In this document: positions 1 to 11,920 of the stretch, in pieces
Layout: each line of letters opens with the position of its first letter
How positions within the stretch are numbered: the first letter of the stretch is position 1
Assembly (NCBI RefSeq): GCF_016808335.1
Contig: NC_053139.1
Coordinates: forward strand, 37,816,464-37,880,463
From: Panicum virgatum
Lineage: Eukaryota > Streptophyta > Magnoliopsida > Poales > Poaceae
Direction: 5' to 3'
Length of the DNA stretch: 64,000 bases
Position numbers and translations under genes: made by a program
Notes under the pieces: model-generated
Told to the model about the DNA's origin: nothing
The model's database searches: none
The model's input: the letters and a program-made list of their open reading frames with translations, nothing else

Positions 1-577
1 GGTGAGGAACGTCGCGTCGCGGGATGAGGAGCCAGGGGGTGAGCGGCGCGTCGTGGCCTCGTGGGCATGCTCAAGGCGAGGCCTCGCATCAAGCGGCCAG
101 AGGGTGGTTGGGGGGAGGAGGAGTGGGCCGAGGCGAGCGGCGCAAGCGACGTTGGGATGCAACGGTGGAGGAGCGGGCGGAGGCGAGCGGCGCAGGCTTC
201 GGGTTTGGGACGGCGTACCAGAAAAGCACGGTGCGCATAAGCGTTAAGCGGCTGGGAGCTCGCTTCTCGCGATTTTGAGGCTGCACGTTGTAACTCCCGC
301 TTATTCCGTGTCCGGCGATCGGACAACGCGCGTGAAACGCGAGCAGTTTGGCGGGATTAACTCGCTTCTTTCGCTCAAAATCGAAGCCAATGCTGAAACA
401 AGCAGGCCTGAACGTTGGGATGCAACAGTGGAGGAGTGGGCGGAGGCGAGCGGCTAGGGTGTGGTGTAGACGAGCTCGGGTCACGGCGGGGGAGGACGAT
501 ATAGGCGAGCTGTTGACCGAGCGGGAGGAAGAAGATAAAGCATAGAGGGAAAAAAAAGAAAAATAGTACAAAATATG
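1..577. other. GC-rich repeat-like stretch, no gene recognised
   Basis: No open frame here resembles a known protein. One internal duplication is visible: a 42-base block at 151-192 recurs at 414-455 with two mismatches. The overlapping GC-rich open frames on both strands look like compositional artefacts. The right edge runs into the first copy of a larger duplicated segment at 578. Confidence 0.5.
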
Positions 578-1090
578 TGGGGGCCTATATATACATGCTA
601 CTAACGGTGTGAAAATATAATCCATCCTATTTCTTTGAGACTCTCCAACCAAACAAAGAACGGGTTCGATCCAGCATCTCAAACAAACACCTTAAGTAGC
701 ATACTTACTCTACCTTTAGTTGCTTTGCTTAGAACACGCCATTGAGCGGAGACGATGACCCGATCTACTCGCGTAAGGGTACCTCCTAGTAGTAGTTTTC
801 AATTCCGTGTAGATCGTTACAGAAAGCGAGGGTGGCCCAGAATCATTATCTGGAGAGCCTTCTCCACCTAGACAGTTCCTTTTTCTTCTCACGGCTGGCG
901 AATTGACGATTTGTTAATACCCCTGACGATGCATTTTAATTTGTGGCGTGTTGCAAGTCCTAGTTCTAACCGCTCCATGCCCTCGAGGAAAAAAAAACAA
1001 AAAATGTTCAGTGACGTGAAGCAAGCAAGCGCGCCCATGCGCCTCGTAAAGAATTGAAGGATCGCTGCAGGCAGCGCGTGCTGAACCGAA
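578..1090 (+). repeat. Diverged direct repeat, copy A
   Basis: This segment recurs in the same orientation and order at 2792-3421. Shared landmarks in order are a 'taacggtgtgaaaata' block, 'ttgctttgct', an 'acgccattg..cggagacgatg' block, 'cacggctggcga', 'ccatgccctc' followed by an A-rich run, and 'aagaattgaaggatcg'. Indels separate the landmarks, so the duplication is old. No coding capacity is recognised. A partial third copy of the left edge lies at about 2722-2751. Confidence 0.75.
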
Positions 1091-1095
1091 TTTAA

Positions 1096-1113
1096 GGGGG
1101 GGGGGGGGGGGGG
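1096..1113 (+). repeat. Poly(G) run, 18 bases
   Basis: Eighteen uninterrupted G residues directly follow copy A of the duplicated segment. This is one of four G runs of 18 or more in the window. Confidence 0.9.
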
Positions 1114-1212
1114 TCCATTAGTCAATATTCTAAGCAATACAATAATTGTTATTAGCAATAATTATTAACTAATTAATAATTATTGCTTAGAACATGCAGC
1201 GATCCTTCAATA

Positions 1213-2640
1213 TTGATTGGAAATGGCTGTAGATAAATTTAAAACTTTACCCTACTGCTCCAACTAAATTGCACAAAACATAACTAGATTAAGCTATCTA
1301 AATGTGCAACTACGGTTTTATAGTGTGAAATTCTTATCCCAAAGGAGTTTTGCAAACCATAGTCAATTCTAGCAAGATACTACACTAAAAATGTAAAGAC
1401 ACACAAGTTGCAAGTAAGAATTTGAAAATATAAAAATGGGATAAGAGGAAGCGAACTCTTGACACAAGTATGTATCTTGTGGTATCGGTTGGAACTAAGC
1501 CACTCTAAGTCCACGTTGTTGAAGCACTCAATCAAGAGTATCGCTTCTCGGCCGTCAAGTCTCTTTCGGGGACCCCTTGTCTTGCCACGAAAGCTAGACC
1601 ACCAAGCCTCACGCCAAGTTTCTGATCACATTGATCCCTCTTTCCACTAAGGAGCTTCTCCACGAAGGATAGGGGTCTCCACATCCCCGCACAAAGATGA
1701 CGACGCCACTCCAACTGTCGAAGACATGCCGGTGAGTCCAAGACTCTAAGGGGCCGGCTCACCGACATACAAGTTTGAACTTTACTCAAGCACAACACAC
1801 AAGGCACAACACCTTGCTTCTTTTCACTCTCACGAGCTAACCTAGCACTCACACTCTTAAGAATGTGCTAATGACTAAAGATGTGATCACTTTGCACTTT
1901 GATGGCTTGGAGACGTTCTTCAATATGTGTGTGACTTATCTAAACTCTAGCAACCTCAAATAACCTAGGTGAGGCATATAAATATCTCAGCAACTCTAAG
2001 AAGCCGTTGCTCAAACGGCTCTAGGTGTCGGTTCAATTGATGCCTATGTATGGAGGTGTTGGTTCAACTTGTCGCTCTACACATGCCCTAGATGTCGTTG
2101 GACTCCCTCTAACATGCTAGAATATGCTTTTTGTCAATGCACCGATGCTTGAACCGATGCACTGTCAGTTCAATTGGTCATGAAAACTTGCTCTCTCACT
2201 GCTTGACATGTTCTCCGGACAATGATTAGTCCAATGCACCGACGTCTCTTAGCTTGTGCGCCTCTTGGATTTCTTCACTTGCTTTAGTGATGCACTGACC
2301 ATTGCATCGACGCTCTATATTTGCATATTGTCGATTTAACTAGCGCCTCTTAGATTTATTCACTTGCCTTAGTGATGCAATGAACAGTGCACTGATGCGT
2401 TGAACTTTGATAGTGTCGGTTTAACCAGTGCTCTATCTCATACATAACTCATCCAATTCGACATTTTTTTTTTGAGTTCTTCCTTCGTTTCTTGGTTTGC
2501 TAGGGCTTTGTACTTCATCCTTGGATCTAATACCATTCACTTGATAGCTTGTTAGTCTCATAATTATGTTTTCACACAATCACCAAAGTCATGAACTATA
2601 GCCTAATGAGATCATGTTCTTTACAAATATAATTCTTTAT
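1213..2640. mobile_element. Probable copia-type LTR fragment
   Basis: The stretch resembles a decayed grass copia LTR. It is noncoding, contains several variants of a 'cggttcaa' / 'aaccgatgcac' half-palindrome (about 2030-2440), and ends in A/T-rich sequence reading 'cacaatcaccaaagtcatgaac', a style common near Sirevirus LTR ends. Both flanks carry the same 'attgcttagaacatgcag' words (about 1180-1200 and 2660-2710). I could not define terminal dinucleotides or a target-site duplication, so whether it is a solo LTR or a fragment is open. Confidence 0.4.
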
Positions 2641-2791
2641 TAGCAATAGTTATTGCTTAGAAAATGCTAAGTATTGCTTAGAACATGCAGCTAATTATTG
2701 CTTAGAAGTTAGAATTGTGTTGTTAACGGTGTGAAAATATCATTCATCCTATTAGCGGTGTGAGAGAGAAAAATAATAGAGGATATTATAT

Positions 2792-3421
2792 GGGGCCCAC
2801 ATATACATGCTATTAACGGTGTGAAAATATCATCCATTCTATTCCTTTGAAATCCTCCAACGTCCAACCAAGTAGAAACTGAGTTCGATTCAATCCTCTC
2901 AACCAAACACTAGATGGGTTGGGATCTAGCAAAAAAATAGGAATGGACAAAACTCACGCCACTTGATCTCCAAATCAAATGTATGCTCACTCTACTACTA
3001 GTTGCTTTGCTTGAGCACGCCATTGGACGGAGACGATGCTACTCGCGTAAGGTTACCTCATAGTCGTTAAACAAAGCGAGGCTGGCACTGGAATCACGGT
3101 GCACCGTACCGGCCGGGAAGAGTCTTTTCTTTTCACGGCTGGCGATTTGGCGATTTGTTAACACGCCCTGGCGACGCCAGGGTGTTTATTTGTCCTAGGC
3201 GCTCCGATCCATGCCCTCCAGGAAAAAAAACAAAAAAAAAGTTCTAGGTGCCCCCATCAGTTTGCTTCGATCATTGCGTGCGAATGTGAAAAAATTGCTC
3301 CGTGGATGATCGCGACGCGCGGGGAGTTGGGGATAGGGGCGAACGGAGACATAACAGTTCGCTCAATCCTGTGACGGGACGCAAAGAATTGAAGGATCGG
3401 TGCAGCGCGTCCTGATCCGAA
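2792..3421 (+). repeat. Diverged direct repeat, copy B
   Basis: Second copy of the segment at 578-1090, in the same orientation and about 2.2 kb away. It is longer (630 against 513 bases) because of insertions near 2900-2960 and 3260-3380. The two copies flank the LTR-like fragment, but they lack TG..CA ends and do not look like LTRs of one element. Confidence 0.75.
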
Positions 3422-3789
3422 GAAACAGTATAGCCCTGATCGTCATAGGTCAGTTTTAATTGAAATTTATCAGAAATTTTATGAGCATGATATAATATAC
3501 AATATTAGCAATTTTGTTGATTTAGTAGTGTCATCTACTACTACTTATCTCCTACTACCTAAAAAGAACGAAGTTCTGTCAACACACGCGTGTGTCTGTC
3601 TCCTCCGTGAGTCTGCCCGCCGCTCGCGCGAAAAAGGTGTCGCGTCGCGCATTGGCCGTTCCCCGCTCGGGCAAAAAAGGGCTGCTCCGCATCGGGCGTG
3701 TCTATATATCGCTTTATGCGACTCTAGATGGTCGCATCGCAGAAGCCCGGGGGCGCCGCGCGCGGGAGCGGAAGCTGGGGCCCGGCCCA

Positions 3790-5085
3790 TTAAGTTATCG
3801 CTAGAATAACACTTGCTTCAAAACTGATTTGTCTCAAGTTAGTTCGGAAATATTTCAGTGTTCCGAAAAATATTTGTGTACAAGAAAAGTTCGAAGTAAA
3901 AATATTGATAACCAATTTGAAAAGGTTCTGAATGTTTGAAACTTTTGAGATTGTTCCGAAACATTTCAGATTTGTACTAGAACATTAAAACATTTCAAAA
4001 AGTTCTGATTAAATGTTGTTGAATACTTTAAAATGCTCATTTTAGATTGTTCCGAAACATTTCAGATATGTTTGGAAAATATTTTAGAATTGCACCGGAA
4101 CATTAGATCATTTCAAAAATTCTAAATAAATGTTGAAATGACTAAAACCAATTCAGGTTTGTTGGAGAACATTTTAGAGTGTTCCGAAACATTTAGATTA
4201 GTTTGGGAACATCTCAGTGTTTGCATGAAAAGTACACAATAGAATAGTGTTAAACACTTCATAAACTTTTGCATGATTAAAAAAATATTTTAGGTTTGTT
4301 TGGAAATATTTCAAATTGTTTCAAAACATTTCAGATATAATTGGAAAAGAATTTCAGAATTGTACTGGAACATTAGAACATTTGGAAAAGTTCTAATACC
4401 TTCAGGAATTTGTTTGGAAACATTTCGGAGTGTTCCAGAATATTTTCTATTTGTTTGGGAACATCTCAGATTGTGCTGAAAAATAGTTTACATAAAAAGT
4501 TCCCAATAAATCATGTTCAACACTTTGGAAAGCTCTGAATGTTTGAAACATTTCAGATTTGTTCAGAACAAAAGCCTTTCAAATTGTTCTGAGAAATTTT
4601 TGACACAAAAATAGTTCCCAATAAATATTGTTAAACACTTCATAATGTTCTAAATGATTAAAAAATATTTTGGATTTATTTTGGAGACATTTCAAAAAGT
4701 TCACAACACTTCATGATGTTCTTAATTATTAAAAACAATTCAGTTTTAAACATGTTTTCGGAAATAATTTACAGTGTTCCGAAACATTTAGATTAGTTTG
4801 GGAACATCTCAGAGTGTTCTGAAAAAAAATGTTTACAAGAAAAGTTATTGATAAATAGTGTTAAACACTTCATAATGTTTTGAATGATTAAAAAATATTT
4901 CTGATTTGTTTGGAAAACATTTTAGATTTTTCTGAAACATTTCATATATGTTTGTAAAATATTTTAGAATTGTACTGGAACATTAAAACATTTGAAAAAG
5001 TTCTGAATAAATTTTGTTAGACACTTCAAAAATGTTCTAGAATTCTAAATGTTGTTATACACTTCAAAATGTGCACTAGGGGCAC
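3790..5085. repeat. AT-rich degenerate repeat field
   Basis: About 1.3 kb is built from shuffled variants of a few short phrases: 'gttccgaaacatttcagat', 'tttgtttggaa', 'acattagaacattt' and 'gttaaacacttcataatg'. The last phrase starts near 4248, 4640 and 4860, so spacing is irregular (about 390 and 220). No open frame of note. It looks like a decayed tandem repeat inside a transposon, but I cannot name the family. Confidence 0.6.
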
Positions 5086-5089
5086 CTCG

Positions 5090-6740
5090 TCGGTTTATCC
5101 GATGTGCAGATCCTGCAGCAGTCAAAAGCTAACACCGGTTGAACCGATGCAGAGGCTTTAAGAAGCGTCGGTTCAACCGACGTTAAACACCGGATGATCC
5201 GATAAATTCAAATTTAAACGCCGGTACAGTTGTCCAGAGAGACCCCAAAATGGACGTTGTGAGCGCCGGTTAAACCGACGCTACGAAACTCCAATACGTC
5301 GGTGCAATGGGCCAAATAACAAAAACCCTAACAGTTGAAAAAACTACTCACCGGTTGATCCGATGCAACATCTCACAAGCGTCGGTTTAACCGGTGATAG
5401 AAAGAAATCTGACCGTGCCCAAAAACGAAATTTTCCAGCCCGCGACCTTTGGAAATCTCGATGATTTGACGATCAATTCAAGTCCAAATGAGCTCAAATT
5501 TTGGGGAGATGAAGATGATGACTTCAAGAACACATCCCCAAAAGATTTCAACGAAGGTCCTTACAGATTAAGAGGAATCGAAGGAAATCGGAGCAAGAGA
5601 GGGGTTTTCTCAAGAACGCAAAAACTACGAATCGAAGGAGCTCATGAATCCTAGGCATTTGGCACTAAGTATAGAGCGATGGTTTCATCACAAAGAGCTC
5701 AAAGTAGTACTACAATCCCGTGCTTCATGAACACACAAACGAAAACCAAGAATCGACACAAACAAAGCACAAGACGTATGGAATCGAAACGAAATCAAAC
5801 CCCCCGAGGGCACAAGGAGGGAAGGGCCTCCTTTCCCATGTCAATTCACGTACAAAGTCTCAACAATCCATGGCTAAAAACCTACCCTAGAGAGGAGAAG
5901 GGAGGAACCAGGAAGGAGGAGGAGGTGGCGCACGAGAGAGGAGCAGCAGCTCTGTTCTTGCGCCAGGGTCAAGAGCCAAAGGGAGAGAGAGAGGGTGAGG
6001 GAGTTTTTAACCCACTAACTCTAGACTAAAAGACTAAACTACCCTTAGACTCAAATAGTCACTAGAAGGCCCATAGGGGCAAAATCGGAAAAAGATACAA
6101 GGACCCATCCGACGGTCGAGGTTCTTTCTTCGAGTTGAAGTCTTCTCCGCGATGCCGCCGTGTTGATAAAGATCCGGTTCGCGGTTTTGGGGGGCCGTGA
6201 AACCCGGGTAGGTGGCCGGTTTTGAGAAAACCGCCAAAACTCCACGAGCGGGAAGATTCCCGCCTCCACGCCGTGGCCCTAGACGCCGTTCCCACCTCGG
6301 CCTTCTAATGGCCATAGACGTCACCCGACGCCCGTCACCTCCTCTCCTGCAGCGAGGCCCTAGACGCCGTCGACGCCCGTTGCCTCCGTCAGTCCCGAGA
6401 CCGACGCCCGTGCCTTCACGACTTGGCGTCTTCTACCGCCGTCCGCCTACTTGGTTTTGTGGCGCAAACCAAGAAACCCGCCTTCCGTCGTCGCTTGCGC
6501 CCTCGATCCAGGAATGGACGCCACAGCTACCGCCCGGCATGAGCTCCGGTCCCGGCTGCCCTTCACCGCCGTCCACCGCACAGGTCCATCGGCCACAGCA
6601 CCTCCACGGTAGCTCTCCGTCGACACTTGACGCCCGTGTACCTGCAATCCAAAGACTAAGCGTATGATCACACTGCACGGTTGACAATTCACTCATCACA
6701 AGCAAGATAGAGTACTCAACATTCCTCATTTTGTATAGTT
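5090..6740. mobile_element. Retroelement fragment with accgg/ccggt palindromes
   Basis: From 5131 to 5397 there are palindromes of the type CGGTTnAACCG, centred near 5141, 5174, 5196, 5272, 5357 and 5388. They are followed by sequence with no coding similarity that I recognise (5400-6030) and a GC-rich part with repeated 'gacgccgt' / 'gacgcccgt' phrases (6270-6650). Such palindrome-rich stretches are typical of grass Sirevirus LTRs and leaders. No gag or pol follows. Boundaries and family are uncertain. Confidence 0.4.
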
Positions 6741-6948
6741 AAAAAGCTTACTCCTCCTGTCCTCTCCTTGATGACTGGTTGTATAGTTAATAGGTTGCCC
6801 ATCTTATTATTTTTGTTTTTAATTTCTTCTCCTTTATTTTTTGTTTCCCATTTTGTTCCTGGTTCTTTTCATTTTTCTTCAAATCCTGGCTTTGTATACT
6901 TTGTCATTAGTTGGCAATGACGCCAATGTAATCATATTTTGTTTGCTT

Positions 6949-6969
6949 CTAATAATAATAATTATTATA

Positions 6970-7014
<45 letters not shown>
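6949..7014 (+). repeat. (TTA)n microsatellite
   Basis: A run of TTA/TAA trinucleotides, perfect over its right half and slightly interrupted at the left. Confidence 0.9.
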
Positions 7015-7931
7015 GCTTTTCATTTGAACTAACATGTTCACTACAAATTTGATTTGTTCACTCTTTATACTAACATGTTCGCGATATAGGCATATTTTGT
7101 TCCCTTATAATAAAAAATGAAAAAATGTTCTTGTGTAACATGATATAATATTAAAATGATGTTGACGGCTCTCAAACTGTTAATTACTCTATTGTCATAA
7201 ATAAAAGGTGGACAAAATAGAGCTTTTGGATCACAAAAGTATATTTTCTATGTAAATGTTACAAGAACGCTGGCTATATATGTAATCAAGTTTGATTAGG
7301 CGTATTGTGGTGAAGCCAATCCACTGATTACTTGACTATTTATGGATGCTCATGTTTTTTATATTTATTTTAGAAATCAGGAGTGTTATTCTTTTATTGG
7401 TGGACGATGTGTCTCTTGATACCGAGATGTTTGTGATGATTTCATCAATCTGAGGATTTGCTAGCACCGATCTTCTCAAGATGTGAATAGAGATAGGTTT
7501 GCATGCACAGCATAATGTTGAACGCATAATGTTCAATTATATTATTTCTATAAACCTATAGAATCAAATGGTTCGCGATGTGTACGCGTTTATTCTCCAT
7601 GTATGATTATTTATATAACATGTAGACTTATTTTATTAAGTTTATGTTCTATTCGTAGACTAATTTGCATAAACATGTAGAATCAAATCTTCGAGAAGTT
7701 AAATACTTTGCTCGTGAAAAAAATATTTGATTATATATGTTGTTATTCACAATAGTCAAAATTAATTATTATGTATTCAAAAATATTTTTAAATTATATA
7801 ATGCAAAATTAACTTTATCCTGTTTGGCATGGCTTCAACTCTACATGCAGCAGCTCCACTCCAAAACTCTAGCTAGAGCTAGCTCTGGGTGGAATTGGAG
7901 CTGGCAGAATGAGGGTGCCCCCGGCTCCAGT
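7015..7931. other. AT-rich spacer, no gene seen
   Basis: I see no recognisable coding region. The last 110 bases contain 'ctgtttggcatggct' followed by repeats of 'agctcc' / 'agctagagctagct', the style of a grass MITE end. The Tat element is inserted in or beside this motif at 7932. Confidence 0.5.
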
Positions 7932-9326
7932 TGTCGGTGTCATGACCCGGGAGTCCGGATCCCAACTAGTAAATGTTGTGTGTTTCCTCATCCCAAATGT
8001 TGATGCAAGAGGCAACACAATAACGCACGGGTTTATCCTGGTTCCGGCCACGGGGCCGTACGTCCAGCAAAGGGGTGTGCGAGGGCACTGTATTATCTTG
8101 CACCCGGAGTGCTTGTAGTAGGAGGAACAAACGAGGCGAGAGAGGGAGGGAGGCTCCTAAGTCTCTACTAGAAGAGGAGTCGGTTGAGGTGAGTGCTCAG
8201 TGGTGCTGAGAGTGTGACGATGATCGCGAGTGTAGGTGACCATCCATCTTAAAGGAAGCCCGCCTCCTCCTTTTATAGTTATAAGGAGGGGCGGTGTACA
8301 TGAGTAGGGGAACGTGGAAGTCGTCGTCTTCCCCCGAATCGCGGAGGTGCAGTGGTCAAACACTGTAGGAAGTACACTGTGGGGCATTGCGTCGGGCGTG
8401 GCAGTCGTCCTGGATGTCGTCCGTGGTCTTGCGGAGATCACACCGGTGTCCTGCCAGCCCCACAGTGTACGGTCCTCCAGACGTGGCGTGATGGCGTTTC
8501 GTGGGCCCTGCAGGTCAGAGTCTTGCGTGCACCAGCGGTGGTGGGGCACGCGGCGGTCCCAGACCCCCCTGGACGGAGTGCTGGCATGCACACTAGGAGG
8601 TCCAGAAGACACGTGGAGGTCCCGGACCCCTCGAGGGGGGAGGACCGGGACTTCGGCTGTGTATGCTGAGCGTCCCTCCTGGAGGGGCACGTGGCGTCAC
8701 CGGACCCCTTCCCAAGCAGGAGGTGGGTCCGGGGCCATGCGTGTGACGAGGTGGAGTCCGGACGGCCGGAGTTGGCAGAATGGTACGGGAGCAGTACCGA
8801 GCACGTCTCGTCCCGCGTCGCAGGTCTCATAGTGTTGCCACAGCACCCGGGATGGCAGAGCAATGACTGGAGTTGGCGGACAGGACTCCGGTCACAGCCA
8901 CTGTGGGGAATGGCGGCCTGACGCCGTCCGTCCTAGGCGCCGTGGTGGAGTGGTTGGCTTTTAATGCTTCCGTACGACAGGCGGGTGAGCGGCAGGGCCG
9001 TTTGTCCCTTGCGCCAAGGGGTGGCCTCGAGCGAGGCGGAGATGATCTGCCCGCTCGAGGGTAGGTTCGCTACCCTCGAGCGAGGTGGAGATGCGGGCCG
9101 CGGTCGAGGGTCTTGATGGGAACCCTCGAACAAGGCGGAAATCGCCCCGTGAGTTCGAGAGGGGTGCGAATGGGCCGCACGCTGGGCTTCTTTGAGTCCT
9201 TTCCTTTCTTCCATATTGGAAGGAGGCCGTGGGCCTTCGTGGGCCCAGTTGCCTTAACATGTGTTTTCGTCTTTTAGGGTGGTCTTAGTATCCCGATTAG
9301 GGTGTCTCTAATCGTGGTACCCGACA
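7932..9326 (-). repeat. Tat element 3' LTR
   Basis: 1395 bp starting TGTCGG and ending CCGACA. It matches 22666-24059 along its whole length, with about 55 substitutions or short indels by eye. Directly inside it is the purine-rich tract. The LTR holds overlapping GC-rich frames on both strands that are not genes. Confidence 0.95.
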
Positions 9327-9340
9327 GTAGCCCCCGAGGC
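9327..9340 (-). other. Polypurine tract of the Tat element
   Basis: On the element strand this reads GCCTCGGGGGCTAC and abuts the start of the 3' LTR, the expected place for plus-strand DNA priming. The same core recurs at 10601-10614 and about 15943-15954. Confidence 0.75.
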
Positions 9341-11920
9341 TTTGGTCGAGTCAAGGGATTCGGCCAAAGGGTGTTTCGGCGATTTTCCCCCTTGAAGTGA
9401 CCGGTCGGTGCTGTACACCCGCCAGGCGCATCTAGGTGCCGGCCCTGCGGATGTGACAATTCGTCGGTCGGGGTAGTGCGCCTGCGAGGAGAGTTCTTCG
9501 AGGCGCGTGCCTTTTTTGGTTTGTCCTGGGGACGAGACGTGTCCGCGCGCTGAGGGGGCCAGGCAGCTGGCGCTTTCGTCGCGCTGTCCCACGCTCAGGG
9601 CCTTGGCCCTGCTTTCCCTGGTTGCCTTGCGGCGCGCCGTTCGAGGACGGTCGCCCTAAGCCAATGCTGTGCCGCTTAGTGTCCATGGGCTCAGCTTCGT
9701 TTTATTTCGTTTGGTCGCGTCTCGGTGCGGTAACCGAAGCCATCCTTTGCTAGTGGAGTGCCGCGCCGTCACGGGCGGTCCAAGCCCTTGTCTTTCGACA
9801 CGCTTGAAGCTTGGTGCCCGACGCAGCTATAAATAGGGGTCGTGGGGTTCCCTTTCCTCTCCAACTTCCCTGCTCTTTCTTCCAGCATCGCCTAAGTCTT
9901 GTAATGTTTTCCTTTGCCTTTCGTGACCGGCCCCCAGATGGGGTGGCCTGGTTTTTTTAGGTTTTGGTGCTAGAAGAATGCTTGCGAGCGGCGGGGGAAA
10001 GCCGGAGAGGGCGTGCGCACCATCCCTCAGCTTCAGTGGGATCAGCAGAAGAGCATTGGGCCCGTGGGGTCCTGCTCCTGCGATGTCCCCTAGCCTGAAG
10101 AGGGATGGAGATGCCTGACCATGGAGCTGGTGCCAGGTCTGGTGGCTGTTCTTCGCATCGTCCCCCCGGCAACAAGGTTGCTCTCGGGGAGACGGTGTGG
10201 AGGGTGTTGTCCGCCAGCTCGACCCCCCGCATAGTCTTCGGTGGAGGAGATGCTAGAAGAAAGCTTGCGAGAAGAGCATCCCGCTAGACCCGTGCGGTCT
10301 GGGGGCTGTTCCTCCCATCCCTAGCAGCCTGGCCATCGCGTCAGCCAGGGGCTCGGTGCTTTTCTTCGTTGCTTGCTCCTCCCCAAGATAGGGAAAATTG
10401 CCACGCAGGTGGCAATGTGTTTGTACCTTTCGACGGCGCCGCGCCGGTAACCCTTTGTAATCTTTATTTGCATCGAGCAATAAAGTCCATTTCTCCTTTA
10501 TGGGAAGGATGACCGAGGGTATAGGGATGTACAGAGGGTTACAGCCCTCGAACATGTGTGAAGTTTTCCTTCGTGGGGGCGCGTCAGCGCACCCGCGGGT
10601 GTAGCCCCCGAGGCCTTGGAGGAGAGTTTGTGCTCGTCCAAGGGCTATAAACGTCGCCTCGCTGGGTTGCCTCACTGGGGTGGCTGTCCAGCATCTTTTT
10701 CAGCCGGCATCAGCACTCTTTCAGCCGCCCTCGGCATTCTTGGCGCTGGTACTGCGACCCGGCGTTCAGCTCAACCATCAGGTGGGTGCGCGTTAATAGT
10801 AGGGGACTTGATTAGACATGCGGAGCTTCACAATCGACGGTCGTCGACTTATTTGAGGGTGCGGCCTGAGCCGTGGTGTGTGAGGAGCACCCGAGCCCCG
10901 GCCTACGTGAAGGCGTTCAGGGAAACCCTCGACTTTGATTACGACCCTCGTCGCCCTTCCGCAGGGAGGAGGGGTGAAGCGCACCATGCTACCCATGACC
11001 GGGCCGCGAGCTATGACTGCTTCAGTGAGCTGTTAGCGGGTAGTTCAAGCGGACGTCCGTGCCCCGTTCAATAAGGGTCGGCTTGTGGTCCATGGACACG
11101 TCACATAAAGCGCTTGCGAAGGTTCGCTAGGCGGGGCTCGGAAACGTTCGATAGGGTCCAAGGGCTCGATGCTCTCCCTCGATGGGATCCCCCTACTAGG
11201 CACCCTCGACTGGCCTTGAACACTGTGTAGGATGTCTCGAACTCCGCATTCGAGGGTAGCTTATACGGCACATCTATGCAGTCCCTGACTCTGGCGATCT
11301 GGGGCGCCTGTCGAACCCTCGACGGGCCAGGCTTCGAACCCCTGATCAGTAAGGCCTCGGAATGTGATTCATTCGAGGGTAGAGAGCCCCCGGGAGGAAT
11401 ATTCCGTCACGATTCGAGAACGGCGCGGAGTCGCGGGTCACACGCGCGGGTCTTCCGCTGGTTGGGGGCGACGTGGCCGGATTCGTGCGGTGCGGTGTGG
11501 GCGCGCCTTTTCAGGCGGCAGCCTCGGGCAGACGAAGCGGCGTGGGTGGCGGCTGACGGATGGGACAGTGCAACAGTCGCGCCGTGCCCGCCGGTTACCG
11601 TGCCACAGTTATTGCTGCGTGCGCGCGTGGGGGACTCTGCGGCCGCGTGGCCCAGCCGTCAGCGACAGCGAAATCTACCTCATTCAATGCGGTAGATTCG
11701 GGCTGTGGCGGCAGACCTGCCCATCGTGGTGAATAAAAATGAAGAGAAAGGGGTTGTTTGGGCTCACCTGGCCATTTGCCTTCGTCTCGCTTTGCCTTCT
11801 CCGCCTCCCCTGCTTCCTGAGCCCGCAGCCAAGAGCGAAAGGAGGAAGAAGAAGGAGAGTGAGAGCGCACCTTAGCCATCCCGGAGCCTACATTCCCACA
11901 TCCCCCCGCGACTCGAAGAG
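9341..11920 (+). other. Tat internal region: leader of the antisense gene
   Basis: There is no convincing coding region here. On the plus strand it holds a TATA box (9828), a C/T-rich stretch where transcription could start (about 9850-9890), an AATAAA hexamer at 10479-10484 after 'tttgtaatctttatttg', and an imperfect duplication around 'gctagaagaa.gcttgcgag' (about 9970 and 10252). If the antisense transcript starts near 9860, the leader to the ATG at 11921 is about 2 kb and may be spliced or end early at the AATAAA. Confidence 0.5.
9828..9836 (+). promoter_or_regulatory. TATA box for the antisense transcript
   Basis: TATAAATAG on the plus strand is followed 20-60 bases later by a long pyrimidine-rich tract, a typical plant core-promoter layout. 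It faces against the element's own transcription and lies about 500 bp inside the 3' LTR. The downstream antisense reading frames begin at 11921. Confidence 0.6.

Noticed and set aside
6841..7032. 63-codon frame with a poly-isoleucine tail
   Set aside because: It is the translation of the (TTA)n microsatellite.
7932..9326. Several 60-170 codon frames inside the LTRs
   Set aside because: The same frames occur in both LTR copies with disrupting differences; they reflect GC content, not genes.
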